Counted from the stretch's first letter, positions 14,662-24,202 are shown. The stretch: 37,318 bases of DNA from Vicinamibacteria bacterium (GCA_025923995.1 JAICEW010000017.1:1-37318); one strand, 5' to 3'. The notes: generated from the letters alone by a model not told the origin. Translations and numbers: made by a program.

Positions 14662-16650
14662 TCAGCGCTTCGTGAACGCGACCCCCACGCGCTCGTTCGC
14701 GCGGCCCGAGAGCCGGAAGACGACCGAGTCGGGCCCCACCGCGACCGCGTCGCCCGCGAGCACGCGCAGGCTGCCGCGCTCCAGGCCCGCGATGCCCGAC
14801 AGGTCGAGGGTCCACGTCCCCTTCGCGGCGGCCACCAGCTCGCCTTCGAGGCGGTTCTCGCCCGTGGGCACGGAGACCGTGAGCGACCGCATCCCCGTCG
14901 TGATCGCGCCCAGCGCCGTGCCGTTGAGCGTGGCCTCCGCCCTTCCCGAGGCGGCCAGACGGCTCACCAGCGTCGACGTGCCGGCCGTCGTCGTCCCGAA
15001 CCCGAAGAGGGAGCCCACGTTGCGGTCCTGCGTCATGGCCAGCACGCACGAGTTTCCTGTCGCGACGCCCGAGCAGTCCCCGCTCCAGGCCAGGTGGTCG
15101 CCGGTCTCGGTCACGGGCCGGAGGGTCACGGTCGTTCCGGGCGCGTAGTCGGCCACGCAGGTGGTCCCCGGCGGTGGGGCCGACCCGCAGAAGCCGAACG
15201 GCGAAGGAATCACGTCGACGCCCGCGAGGACGGTGGCGTTCTGCTGCACGTTGAGCGTCAGGCGGAACGTCGTCGGCGCGTTGAAGGTGGCGGTCACGTT
15301 GCGTGGCCCGCTCATCAGCAGATTGCAGGTGAGCCCGGTGGTGCCGGTGCAGTCGCCGCCCCAGCCACCGAACGTCGAGGCACCCGGCGCGGCGTTGAGC
15401 GACACGGACGTGCCCGCCGGGTAGGTCTGGCTGCACGTCCCTGGGCACGCGATGCCCGATCCGCTGACCGTGCCGGAGCCGGTGCCGGCGAGCGTGACGT
15501 TCAGCGGGAACAGGGTCGGCGGCGGGTTGAACGTGGCGGTGACAGAACGGTCCCCGTCCATCGTAAGCGTGCAGGTGCCGGTGCCCGAGCAGTCGCCGCT
15601 CCAGCCGGCGAACGTGGAGCCGCCGGTGGGCGCCGCGGTCAGCGTCACGCTCCTCCCCGGCTCGTACTGCTCGCTGCAGTCGCCGGGGCAGGCAATGCCG
15701 TCCCCGGAGATCGTGCCCGTTCCGCTCCCCGCCACGGTCGCTCGCAGCAGGAACGCGCTCGCGAGCACGGTGATGGTGCGCGGGCAGGTGGCCGCGAGGC
15801 CCGCGCTCGTCGCCACCACGCGGGCCTCGTAGACGCCCGGGTTCGCGTACGTGTGCGTCGGGTTGATCTGCGTCGACGTGTCGCCGTCGCCGAACGTCCA
15901 CACGTAGTCGAAGACGCCGTTGCCGCCGCTGGCCTGCGCGGTGAACTTCACCTGCAGCGGCGCGCGTCCCTGCCGCGGGTCGGCCTGGCAGGCGACGTCC
16001 GCCGGCGAGCCGGGGGGCTGCGTCGCCGGCGGCTGCGTCACGGGCGGGCTCGTCGCGGGGGGCTGCGTCACCGGCGGAGGAATCGGCTCCGGCTCGTCCT
16101 CGCCCTTGGCGAGCAGCACGGCCGCGGTGCCGGCCGCGACACCGCCGCCCACGATCGCGAGCGTCGTGCCGCCCGCAGCGCCTCCGGCGATGGCGAAGCC
16201 TTCGGGGACCGAGGGGAACACCGCGGACGGCGGCTCCTTCGAGTAGAAGGCGGCCACCGGATCGTTCGAGCAGTCGGAGTCCTTGGCCACCACGACGGGG
16301 TCGTACTCGGGTGTGCGGCCGGTGTCGAAGTCCTTGCTGGCCGCCTCGACGTAGTACTCGATGTGCTGCCCCACCAGCTTCTTCGTCGGCTTGGGCAGCA
16401 CCCCCACGTGGCCCAGCGCGGCCTCCGGCTTCATCTCCACGTAGTACCAGCTCGGGACGCCCTCGGGGCGGAAGTAGACGCGCGGCTGCGCGACCTCCGG
16501 CGGCGCGAAGCGCGCCGGCATCTTGCGGTACTTGCCCGCGACGATGCACTTGATCGCCGAGTGCTCGATCGTCGGTCCTTCCGCATGGGCCAGGGTCGCC
16601 TGCGCGAGCAGCACGGCCACGAGGACACTGCAGGAGCGCGGAGCGGACAT
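14662..16650 (-). CDS. Secreted PKD / InlB B-repeat protein (paralogue A)
   Basis: 662 residues. Signal peptide 1-23 (ends AHA). Residues 24-150 form a conserved N-terminal domain (EGPTIEHSAIKCIV, VPSWYYVEMKPE, LPKPTKKLVGQHIEYYVEA). A Gly/Ala-rich hydrophobic helix follows at about 151-181, then a Pro/Thr linker of PPVTQPP repeats (188-216). A PKD domain with WTFGDGD spans about 218-297. Three divergent InlB B-type repeats at about 300-375, 380-456 and 462-550 carry paired cysteines (CPGDC, GDCSG). A conserved tail occupies 551-662. It is probably displayed on the surface through the hydrophobic helix. The function is unknown. ATG 16650 is chosen over an upstream in-frame ATG at 16722 because of the signal peptide and AGGAGG. 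Confidence 0.88.
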   Translation of the reverse strand: MSAPRSCSVLVAVLLAQATLAHAEGPTIEHSAIKCIVAGKYRKMPARFAPPEVAQPRVYFRPEGVPSWYYVEMKPEAALGHVGVLPKPTKKLVGQHIEYYVEAASKDFDTGRTPEYDPVVVAKDSDCSNDPVAAFYSKEPPSAVFPSVPEGFAIAGGAAGGTTLAIVGGGVAAGTAAVLLAKGEDEPEPIPPPVTQPPATSPPVTQPPATQPPGSPADVACQADPRQGRAPLQVKFTAQASGGNGVFDYVWTFGDGDTSTQINPTHTYANPGVYEARVVATSAGLAATCPRTITVLASAFLLRATVAGSGTGTISGDGIACPGDCSEQYEPGRSVTLTAAPTGGSTFAGWSGDCSGTGTCTLTMDGDRSVTATFNPPPTLFPLNVTLAGTGSGTVSGSGIACPGTCSQTYPAGTSVSLNAAPGASTFGGWGGDCTGTTGLTCNLLMSGPRNVTATFNAPTTFRLTLNVQQNATVLAGVDVIPSPFGFCGSAPPPGTTCVADYAPGTTVTLRPVTETGDHLAWSGDCSGVATGNSCVLAMTQDRNVGSLFGFGTTTAGTSTLVSRLAASGRAEATLNGTALGAITTGMRSLTVSVPTGENRLEGELVAAAKGTWTLDLSGIAGLERGSLRVLAGDAVAVGPDSVVFRLSGRANERVGVAFTKR

Positions 16651-16685
16651 CCGGGAATCCTCCTGGGACGATGAGGGACGGGGGG

Positions 16686-16715
16686 ACGCTACTGTGCCGG
16701 ACGTCGGGGTGTCAA
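16686..16715 (-). promoter_or_regulatory. Promoter of paralogue A
   Basis: On the minus strand a perfect TTGACA (16715-16710) is followed after 18 bp by TAGCGT (16691-16686), leaving a leader of roughly 30 nt with AGGAGG. The bases after both boxes (TTGACACCCC and TAGCGTCC) are the same in the promoter of paralogue B. Confidence 0.7.
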
Positions 16716-16743
16716 CGCACAAAGGTGCGCCGAGCCCCGGACG

Positions 16744-18732
16744 TCAGCGCGCCGTGAACGCGACCCCGATCCGCTCGCCCGTTCGACCCGACACGCGGAA
16801 CGCGACCGAGTCGGGGCCCACCGAGACCACCTCGCCCGAGAGCACGCGCAGGCTTCCGCGCTCCAGCGGGGGCACGCCGGACAGGTCGAAGCGCCACGTG
16901 CCCGGCTTGCCGGCGGCGACGATCTGCGCCTCCAGCCGGTTCTCGCCCGCGGCGGGTGTCACGGCCAGCGCCATGAGGCCGGGCTCCGGCGCCGGGAGCA
17001 TCACGCCGTTGAACATCATCTGGCCGCGCGCACCCGCGACGTCGAACGCGCTGCTGATGCTCGCCGTCCCCGCCGGCGGCTGGGTGAGCTGGTCGAAGAG
17101 GGCACCCACGTTGCGGTCCTGGGACATGATGAGGTTGCAGACGGGGTTGGTGCCGGCGCAGTCGCCGCTGTAGCCGGAGAAGAAGCCGGTCGCGGTGAAC
17201 GCGGTCAGCACGATGGGCTCGCCCGGCGAGTAGTCCGCGGTGCAGACGTTGCCTGGCGGCGGTGCGGACGAGCAGTTCTGGAAGACCGACGGGTTGACGT
17301 TGACGCGGCCCGCACCGCCGGCCTGACCGACGACAGTCAGCGTCAGGCGGAACGTGAGCGGCGCGTTGAACGTCGCGGTCACGTTGCGCGGCCCGTTCAT
17401 CAGGAGGTTGCACGTGAGCCCGGCCGCGGCGGCGCAGTCGCCGCCCCAGCCAGCGAACGTGGAGGCACCCGGCGCGGCGGTCAGCGAGACAGCCGTGCCC
17501 GGGGGGTAGCTCTGGCTGCAGGTGCCGGGGCACGCGATGCCCGATCCGCTCACCGTTCCGGAGCCGGTTCCGGCGAGGGTGACGTTCAGCGGGAAGAGGG
17601 TCGGCGGCGGGTTGAAGGTGGCCGTGACGGTGCGGTCCGCGCTCATCGTGACCTGGCACGGACCCGTCCCCGAGCAGTCGCCGCTCCAGCCGGCGAACGT
17701 GGAGCCGCCGGTGGCCGCCGCGGTCAGCGTCACGCTCGCCCCCGGCTCGTACTGCTCGCTGCAGTCGCCGGGGCAGGCAATGCCGTCCCCGGAGATCGTG
17801 CCCGTTCCGCTCCCCGCCACGTTCGCGCGCAGCTGGAACGCGCTCGCGAGCACCGTGATCGTGCGCGAGCACGGGAGCGCGAGGCTCCCGCTCGTCGCCA
17901 CCACGCGGGCCTCGTAGACGCCGGGCGACGCGTACGTGTGCGACGGGTTGATCTGCGTCGAGCCGTCGCCGTCGCCGAAGGTCCAGACGTAGTCGAAGAC
18001 GCCGTTGCCGCCGCTGGCCTGCGCCCCGAACTTCACCTGCAAGGGCGCGCGCCCCTGCCGCGGGTCGGCCTGGCAGGCGATGTCCGCGGGCGAGCCGGGG
18101 GGCTGCGTGACGGGCGGGTTCGTCACCGGAGGGCTCGTGACCGGGGGCTGTGTCACCGGCGGAGGGATGGGCTCCGGCTCGTCCTCGCCCTTCGCGACGA
18201 GCACCGCCGCGCCGCCGGCCACCACGCCCCCGCCGACGATCGCCGCGGTCGTGCCGACCGCGAGGCCGCCGCCGACCGCGAAGCCCTCGGGCACCGAAGG
18301 GAAGACCGCCGACGGCGGCTGCTTCGAGTACAGGGCGATGACCGGATCGTTCGAGCAATCCGAGTCCTTCGCCACCACGATCGGCTCGTACTCCGGCGTG
18401 CGGCCGGTGTCGAAGTCCTTGCTGGCCGCCTCGACGTAGTACTCGATGTGTTGCCCCACCAGCTTCTTCGTCGGCTTGGGCAGCACGCCCACGTGCCCTA
18501 GCGGCGCCTCCGGCTTCATCTCCACGTAGTACCAGCTGGGGATGCCCTCTGGTCGGAAGTAGACGCGGGGCTGCGCCACTTCCGGCGGCGCGAACTTCGC
18601 CGGCATCTTGCGGTACTTGCCCACCACGATGCACTTGATGGCGGAGTGCTCGATGGTCGGTCCCTCCGCACGGGCGAGGCCGGCCGTGGCGAGCAGCACG
18701 ATGGCCAGGGCGGACGAGCGCAGTGAAGGCAT
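16744..18732 (-). CDS. Secreted PKD / InlB B-repeat protein (paralogue B)
   Basis: 662 residues, the same length and domain order as paralogue A. It has a signal peptide ending LARA, the EGPTIEHSAIKCIV domain, a Gly-rich hydrophobic helix, a PPVTQPP linker, a PKD domain, three InlB B-type repeats, and a tail with LERGSLRVL and GPDSVAFRVSGR. The N-terminal 130 residues are nearly identical between copies, while the third repeat and the start of the tail differ most, which suggests divergence in a binding region. ATG 18732 has AAGGAG seven bases upstream. It is divergent from the giant FG-GAP gene. It ends 93 bp before paralogue A's start, so the two are separate transcription units. Confidence 0.88.
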   Translation of the reverse strand: MPSLRSSALAIVLLATAGLARAEGPTIEHSAIKCIVVGKYRKMPAKFAPPEVAQPRVYFRPEGIPSWYYVEMKPEAPLGHVGVLPKPTKKLVGQHIEYYVEAASKDFDTGRTPEYEPIVVAKDSDCSNDPVIALYSKQPPSAVFPSVPEGFAVGGGLAVGTTAAIVGGGVVAGGAAVLVAKGEDEPEPIPPPVTQPPVTSPPVTNPPVTQPPGSPADIACQADPRQGRAPLQVKFGAQASGGNGVFDYVWTFGDGDGSTQINPSHTYASPGVYEARVVATSGSLALPCSRTITVLASAFQLRANVAGSGTGTISGDGIACPGDCSEQYEPGASVTLTAAATGGSTFAGWSGDCSGTGPCQVTMSADRTVTATFNPPPTLFPLNVTLAGTGSGTVSGSGIACPGTCSQSYPPGTAVSLTAAPGASTFAGWGGDCAAAAGLTCNLLMNGPRNVTATFNAPLTFRLTLTVVGQAGGAGRVNVNPSVFQNCSSAPPPGNVCTADYSPGEPIVLTAFTATGFFSGYSGDCAGTNPVCNLIMSQDRNVGALFDQLTQPPAGTASISSAFDVAGARGQMMFNGVMLPAPEPGLMALAVTPAAGENRLEAQIVAAGKPGTWRFDLSGVPPLERGSLRVLSGEVVSVGPDSVAFRVSGRTGERIGVAFTAR

Positions 18733-18764
18733 GTTCGACTCCTTCGGGGACAGGCGAGAAGTGG

Positions 18765-18793
18765 ACGCTACGCGTTCTGGTAGGGGGTGTCAA
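18765..18793 (-). promoter_or_regulatory. Promoter of paralogue B
   Basis: On the minus strand TTGACA (18793-18788) is separated by 17 bp from TAGCGT (18770-18765). It matches the promoter of paralogue A in both hexamers and adjacent bases, with a spacer one base shorter. The rest of 18733-18857, between divergent genes, shows no clear plus-strand promoter. Confidence 0.72.
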
Positions 18794-18857
18794 CGGTCCG
18801 GCCCCGGTAAGGAAGCGCGCGAAAGCACATCCGCTCAACGCGATGCCAGGGGATGTG

Positions 18858-21800
18858 ATGAGGAGATACCCGGGACGTGCGTCCGGCCTCCCAGTGCCCC
18901 ACTTTCCCTCGAACGGGACAGGGGTGAGCTTGCGAGATCTGGCGCGTGCGAGTCGGCACGGGGTGTTCCTGCATGGTCTGCTGCTGGCGGCGCTGGCCAG
19001 CGGCACGACGAAGGCGACGGTGACGTCGACGGAACCATCGCCTTTGTCCGCAAGAGTGCCTCCGGCGCCGCAGGGAGTCACCTTCGTCAACAGCGGCCAG
19101 TTCCTCGGTGGTGAGACGGGGAACGGGGTTGCGCTGGGGGACCTCGACGGCGACGGCGACGTCGACGCCATCGTCGCCAACGGGGACACGCCGTCGCAGG
19201 CGTCCGAGAACCCGTCGGGTGGCGCGAGCCGCGTCTGGCTCAACGACGGACGCGGTCTTTTCGCGGAGGGGGACGAGCTGGGGCCCTTCGGTGCCAACGG
19301 CGTCGCGTTGGCCGATCTCGACGGAGACGGCGACCTGGACGCGGTCACCGCGGGAGGGTTCTCCTATGCCTGGCTCAACTCGGGCTCTGGGCAGTTCGAC
19401 AACGGCCCGTCGTTCGGAGGGATCGGGACCGGACACGGCGTCGCCCTGGGTGACGTGGACAACGACGGCGACGTGGACGCCGTCGTTGTCGGCAACGGCG
19501 GCCGTGTCTTCCTGAACGACGGCAAGGGCACGTTCCAGGCCGGCCCCGTCCTGTCGTTCCTCTTCAGCCGGTCGGCGGTGGTGGTCGACCTGGACGCGGA
19601 CGGCTGGCAGGACGTCGCGGTCGCGGACGCCGCCGAGGGAACCTCGAACCGCGTCTTCTGGAACGACGGCAACTGGACGCCCGGACCGGGGTCGTTCACC
19701 CCCGGCGCCGCGCTGCCGACCACCAACCTGATGGTCCGCGTCGCGGTCGCGAACCTGGACGGCGACGCGCGGCCGGACATCTTCCTGGCCGGGCTCGGCC
19801 CGGACCAGGTCTACTGGAACGAGGGCTCCCGCACCTTCAGCACCAAGGGGGCGTTCGCGACCGTCGACAGCAGCTGGGCGCTCGCGCTGGGAGACGTGGA
19901 CGGCGACGGGAACGTCGACGCCGTCGTCGGCAACATCACGGCCGAGCCCAATCGCCTCTGGCACAACGAGGGCGGCCGGGTCTTCGCGGTCACGCAGGAG
20001 TTCGGCGACGAGACCGGCCTCTACTGGTCGCGCGGCCTGGGGATGGCGGAGCTCAACGGCGACGGCGCGATCGACCTGTTCGAGGCGACCACCGCGGACG
20101 ATCACGTCTGGTTCAACACCTCGCCGCCGGTCCTGCCGCCGCAGGAGGGCTGGCAGCGCCAGACCCTCGACGATCGCGGCGACGTCGGGTACGCCGCCGC
20201 CCTCGCCCTGGATGGGAGCGGCCATCCCCACGTCGCCTATTTCGCGGCCCGCGCGGTCGGAGTGGACGATGCGCAGCGCTACGTCTTCGAGTACCGGCTG
20301 CGGTACGCACGCTGGGACGGCCTGCGCTGGCACCGGGAGGACGTCCCGACCGGCCTGGCCTCCGGCCCGTTCCTCGGCGAGGCGTCGCTGGCGGTGGACC
20401 CGAGCGGGCGTCCGCACATCGTCTACGAGCCGCTGACGTCGGACCCGCCGCGCTACGTGTACTGGGATGGATCCCAGTGGGTTCGCGAGGACCTGTTCCC
20501 GACGCAGGACAGCATCCGTTTCTCGGTGAAGGTCGACGCGAACGGGACCCACCTCAGCTACGTGCGCGGCGCCTCCCTGGGGGCTCCGGCGGAAGTCCGA
20601 TACGCCCTTCGCGGGGGCTCGGGCTGGCAGGAGGAGGTGGTCGACACGACGCACGAGGCGTCGCGCAATACGTCGCTCGCGCTGGATGCCGGCGGCGGCC
20701 CGCACGTCACCTGGACCGACTGCGCCACGCCTGCCTGCTCGTCCCTCGTGGCGAAGTACGCGCGCAAGTCGAACGGCGCCTGGCAGCCGGAGCGGGTCGG
20801 AGGCCCCGTCTTTAGCTTCGGCGGCACGACGCCGGGCGCGTCCCTGGCGCTCGACGCGACGGGCCGCCCGCACGTCGGCTTCGTGCGCGAGACCGGTGGC
20901 GCACCGTCGCACCTCACCTACGCGACACGCGTCGGCTCCACGTGGGCCCTCCAGGACGCGGTGCAGTCGTACTACCTCACCACGTTCGCGATCGACGTGG
21001 ACTCGGCCGGGAGCCCCCACTTCTTCTACCGGCAGCTGCTGGTCGCGAACGGCAACGACTTCAGCCACGCGCGGCTCACGGGGACCGCATGGCAGCACGA
21101 GACGGTCGACGTGAGCCGCAACGCGGACCATGGGACGTCCGCGGCCGTCGGCATGCAGCTCGACGCGAACGACGACCTCCACGCCGCCTACCAAGAACCG
21201 GAGTTCAAGGACCTGCGCTACGTGTCCTGGGCCGCCGACTGGCAGACTCGTGCCCTGCCGGAAACGGGAAGCGCCCGGGCCCCCTCGATCGACGTCGAGG
21301 ACACGATCCCCCACATCGGCTACCACGCCGTCACCAAGGGGCAGGTCAAGCTCGCGAGCGCCGTGAACGGCTGGGACCTCGATCCGCTGGACAGCGTCGC
21401 CGCTCCCGTCACCGACCTGTCGGTCGAGGCCGCCAGCCTCCAGCACGTCAGCTATTACGACGCCGACGACACGCGGCTGATCTACGCGTACCGCGACGCC
21501 TCCGGGAGCTGGCACCCGGAAGTGGTGGACGAGGCGGGCGACGTCGGCAGCCACAACGAGCTGGTGCTCGTCGGAGGCGCAGACGCCTCGCCGCGGATCG
21601 CCTACTGGGATGCCACGAGCCGGCGCGTGAAGCTCGCCGTCCCCGTGCCCAGCTCGGTGCTGTGGGACATCTACCCCAACAACGCGGGGCCGCCCCAGGG
21701 CGCCACCAGCGGCCCGCTCTCCGCGTCCGTTCTCGCGGAGGGCGACGTCGGCGTGTCCTACTACGACGGCGCAAGCGGGGACTTGCGCCTGGCCGTCTGG

Positions 21801-24146
21801 GACGGGGGCACCTGGACATGGACGGACGAGCTGGTCGACGGAGCGGGCGACACCGGCAGGCTGAGCTCGCTCCAGACCGACGGCGACGGCACACCGGTCG
21901 TCGCCTATGTCGCTCCGGGTGGTATCCGGATGGCCTACAAGGTGGGCGGGACCTGGCAATCCCAGGACGTTCCCGGCACGGGCGGCGCGCCGGTGACGAG
22001 CCTCGCGCTCGAGCTGGGCCTCAACTCGCGGCGCCACGCCCGCATCGCGTACACCAGGGCCGGCGCGCCGCTGCAGGCTGCCGAGCTGCGCGGCGGCATC
22101 TGGACGACGCGGGTGGTCGCTCCCCTCGGCGCGGCCGCCCCGGCGGAGGTTTCCGGAGCCCGCGACGGCCGCCTTCACCTGGCCTACACGCGGGGCGGCG
22201 CGCTCCAGTACGCGTTCCGCACCGCCAACCTGGACGTCGACCTCGCGGCTCCGTCGCCGCCGCCGCCTTCGTACTTCGAGGCGCCCTACAACCCGCTCGA
22301 CGCGTGGCAGGCCGGGCTGGGCGAGTACACGGGAAAGCGCGCCTCCGGGCGGCGGCCGGCCTCCCGCGCCTCGCGTGTCGCGGGAGGCCTGATCGGCAGC
22401 CTGCTCACCGACAACGAGGTCATCGGAGGCCTGGCGCCCCTCTTCGGCGCGACGACGGGAGGTCAGCACTTCGTGGACCTCTACTTCCAGCACGGGACCG
22501 AGATGGGACGCATCGGCCTGGACGATCCCCTGCTGCTCTGGGACGCCTACGGCACGCTGCAGAACTTCCTGCCGGGCCTGGAGGCCCTCCTCACCGGCCA
22601 CGGCGACGAGGTGGTCGTGACGCAGCGGATGGTCGACGACGCGCGCTCCGTGTGGCAGCGGCTGGCCGCGGCGGGCAGCCCCCAGCTGGCGGCCGCGATC
22701 CAGACGGAGCTGGTCCGGTTCAACGGCCTGCAGGACTTCGTGGACCTGACGTTCGACGAGTGGGCCGAGGCCATCGGCGTCGCTCCTCCGAGGGTGCTGC
22801 TCGCCGGTGACGCGCTGGCGATCGAGGGCAACGGCGCCGCGGTGAGCGCGCTGTTCGAGGTGCGACTCTCCACGCCGGGGACGCAGCCGGTCCTGGTCGA
22901 CTACGCCACCGTGGACCAGACGGCCGTGGCGGGCGTCGACTACACGACGGTGTCGGGCACCTTGACGTTCGCGGCGGGCGCCGGCGTGGCCACCCTCTCC
23001 GTCCCCGTCCTCGGCGACACCGTGGTGGAAGGGAACGAGACCTTCGCGCTCCAACTCACGAACGCGGTGGGCGCGTCGCTCGGCGACGCGCAGGGGACGG
23101 GCGCGATCACCGACGACGACGCGACGCCCGCCCTCTTCGTCCAGGACACCGGCGTCGTGGAGGGCGACGGCGGGACGAAGGACATGACGTTCACGGTGCG
23201 GCTCACCGCTCCACACGGGCTGCCGGTGACCACTTCCTTCGCGACGGCCGACGGCACCGCCACCGCACCGCTCGACTATGCGGCCGCGACGGGCACGCTC
23301 ACCTTCCCACCCGGCACGACCGCGAGGCCCGTGGCCGTGGCCGTCATTTCCGACTACCTCGAAGAGCCGGTCGAGACGCTCCGGCTCGACCTCGCCAGCC
23401 CGCAGAACGCGACGGTGCTCGACGGCCAGTCCGTCGGGGCCATCGTCGACGACGACTCGCGCTACGTGGGCGAGCTGTCGCACGGGCACGACGCGCGTGC
23501 CGACATGGCGGCCCTTCCCGGACCGGTGGTCCGCGAGCGCTACCACCGGATGCGCCAGGAGCCGCGCTCCTCGTACGAGGTCGTGCTGGACGAGGCCTCC
23601 GGGGACCTGGCGGGCCCCGCCGGCCCCCGTCTCGAGCGTCTCGGGCCTGACGGCTCGACCATCCTCCAGAGCTCGCGGCCCGCCGGCGCGGGCCCGGCTC
23701 GCAGCCTCCGCTGGCAGAACACGGGAAGCGCCGCGGTCACCGACGAGATCGTCCGCGTGGCCAGCGCAGGGTGCACCACGGACTGCGGCGTCGACGACAC
23801 GTATCGCCTGCGCGTCTACGAGACGACGGGCCGGCTGCCGCGCTTCAACAACGTGGGCTCCCAGGTGACCGTGGTACTGCTCGAGAACCGCGGGGCCGAA
23901 GACGTGTCGGGCGTGCTCTGGTTCTGGTCCGCGAGCGGGGCTCCACTCGCCAGCCGACCGTTCGCGCTCGTGCCTCGCGCGACGCTCTCGCTCAACAGCT
24001 CGACCGTCCCCGGCCTGGCCGGGCAGGGCGGCTCGGCGACGGTCTCGCACGACGGCCCCCATGGCTCCCTCGCCGGCAAGGCGGTGGCCCTGGAGCCGGC
24101 CACAGGGCTCGCTTTCGACACGCCCCTCGAGCTGCGGCCCCGCTAG
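18858..24146 (+). CDS. Giant secreted FG-GAP/VCBS propeller, Calx-beta protein with shared C-terminal module
   Basis: About 1762 residues. Seven FG-GAP/VCBS-type blades with calcium-loop signatures (such as DLDGDGDVDA and DVDNDGDVDA) lie at about 65-425, enough for one integrin-like propeller. Residues about 431-1128 repeat a LALDxxGxPHVxY motif in sialidase/BNR-like blades. Residues about 1143-1310 are a helical region containing GGQHFVDLYFQHG. Two Calx-beta domains follow (about 1313-1422 and 1423-1533), then a 224-residue terminal module (1539-1762) shared with the secreted dehydrogenase at 3680-6787. It is likely an adhesin or surface protein. The start is uncertain: ATG 18858 has AGGGG upstream, while GTG 18924 gives a more standard signal peptide. 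Confidence 0.82.
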   Translation: MRRYPGRASGLPVPHFPSNGTGVSLRDLARASRHGVFLHGLLLAALASGTTKATVTSTEPSPLSARVPPAPQGVTFVNSGQFLGGETGNGVALGDLDGDGDVDAIVANGDTPSQASENPSGGASRVWLNDGRGLFAEGDELGPFGANGVALADLDGDGDLDAVTAGGFSYAWLNSGSGQFDNGPSFGGIGTGHGVALGDVDNDGDVDAVVVGNGGRVFLNDGKGTFQAGPVLSFLFSRSAVVVDLDADGWQDVAVADAAEGTSNRVFWNDGNWTPGPGSFTPGAALPTTNLMVRVAVANLDGDARPDIFLAGLGPDQVYWNEGSRTFSTKGAFATVDSSWALALGDVDGDGNVDAVVGNITAEPNRLWHNEGGRVFAVTQEFGDETGLYWSRGLGMAELNGDGAIDLFEATTADDHVWFNTSPPVLPPQEGWQRQTLDDRGDVGYAAALALDGSGHPHVAYFAARAVGVDDAQRYVFEYRLRYARWDGLRWHREDVPTGLASGPFLGEASLAVDPSGRPHIVYEPLTSDPPRYVYWDGSQWVREDLFPTQDSIRFSVKVDANGTHLSYVRGASLGAPAEVRYALRGGSGWQEEVVDTTHEASRNTSLALDAGGGPHVTWTDCATPACSSLVAKYARKSNGAWQPERVGGPVFSFGGTTPGASLALDATGRPHVGFVRETGGAPSHLTYATRVGSTWALQDAVQSYYLTTFAIDVDSAGSPHFFYRQLLVANGNDFSHARLTGTAWQHETVDVSRNADHGTSAAVGMQLDANDDLHAAYQEPEFKDLRYVSWAADWQTRALPETGSARAPSIDVEDTIPHIGYHAVTKGQVKLASAVNGWDLDPLDSVAAPVTDLSVEAASLQHVSYYDADDTRLIYAYRDASGSWHPEVVDEAGDVGSHNELVLVGGADASPRIAYWDATSRRVKLAVPVPSSVLWDIYPNNAGPPQGATSGPLSASVLAEGDVGVSYYDGASGDLRLAVWDGGTWTWTDELVDGAGDTGRLSSLQTDGDGTPVVAYVAPGGIRMAYKVGGTWQSQDVPGTGGAPVTSLALELGLNSRRHARIAYTRAGAPLQAAELRGGIWTTRVVAPLGAAAPAEVSGARDGRLHLAYTRGGALQYAFRTANLDVDLAAPSPPPPSYFEAPYNPLDAWQAGLGEYTGKRASGRRPASRASRVAGGLIGSLLTDNEVIGGLAPLFGATTGGQHFVDLYFQHGTEMGRIGLDDPLLLWDAYGTLQNFLPGLEALLTGHGDEVVVTQRMVDDARSVWQRLAAAGSPQLAAAIQTELVRFNGLQDFVDLTFDEWAEAIGVAPPRVLLAGDALAIEGNGAAVSALFEVRLSTPGTQPVLVDYATVDQTAVAGVDYTTVSGTLTFAAGAGVATLSVPVLGDTVVEGNETFALQLTNAVGASLGDAQGTGAITDDDATPALFVQDTGVVEGDGGTKDMTFTVRLTAPHGLPVTTSFATADGTATAPLDYAAATGTLTFPPGTTARPVAVAVISDYLEEPVETLRLDLASPQNATVLDGQSVGAIVDDDSRYVGELSHGHDARADMAALPGPVVRERYHRMRQEPRSSYEVVLDEASGDLAGPAGPRLERLGPDGSTILQSSRPAGAGPARSLRWQNTGSAAVTDEIVRVASAGCTTDCGVDDTYRLRVYETTGRLPRFNNVGSQVTVVLLENRGAEDVSGVLWFWSASGAPLASRPFALVPRATLSLNSSTVPGLAGQGGSATVSHDGPHGSLAGKAVALEPATGLAFDTPLELRPR

Positions 24147-24165
24147 GACCAGCGGGCCGCGCGGC

Positions 24166-24194
24166 TTGCGGATCGCGCGACACCCTCGTACCAT
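24166..24194 (+). promoter_or_regulatory. Promoter of the nuclease-like gene
   Basis: TTGCGG (24166-24171) and TACCAT (24189-24194) are separated by 17 bp. The predicted +1 falls at or just before GTG 24203, which supports that start and a leaderless mRNA. A 10-bp palindrome, GCCGCGCGGC (24156-24165), abuts the -35. Confidence 0.5.
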
Positions 24195-24202
24195 GGCCGA
24201 TC

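Noticed and set aside
16651-16722. Upstream ATG extension of PKD/InlB paralogue A
   Set aside because: It runs through the predicted promoter and ribosome-binding site; ATG 16650 gives a signal peptide that matches paralogue B.
15300-17900. Possible CRISPR or satellite array from the repeated motifs
   Set aside because: The repeats are in-frame protein repeats (InlB B-type) and a tandem gene duplication, not short regularly spaced DNA repeats.
18723-18857. N-terminal extension of the FG-GAP protein to GTG 18723
   Set aside because: It would overlap the divergent paralogue's start and lie across its promoter, and gives a non-signal-like N-terminus.
18768-24194. Open frame of 1808 codons on the minus strand
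   Set aside because: It is the antisense shadow of the FG-GAP gene: composition is Arg/Gly/Val/His-rich with no domain, whereas the plus strand shows clear repeats and domains. High GC makes such frames long.
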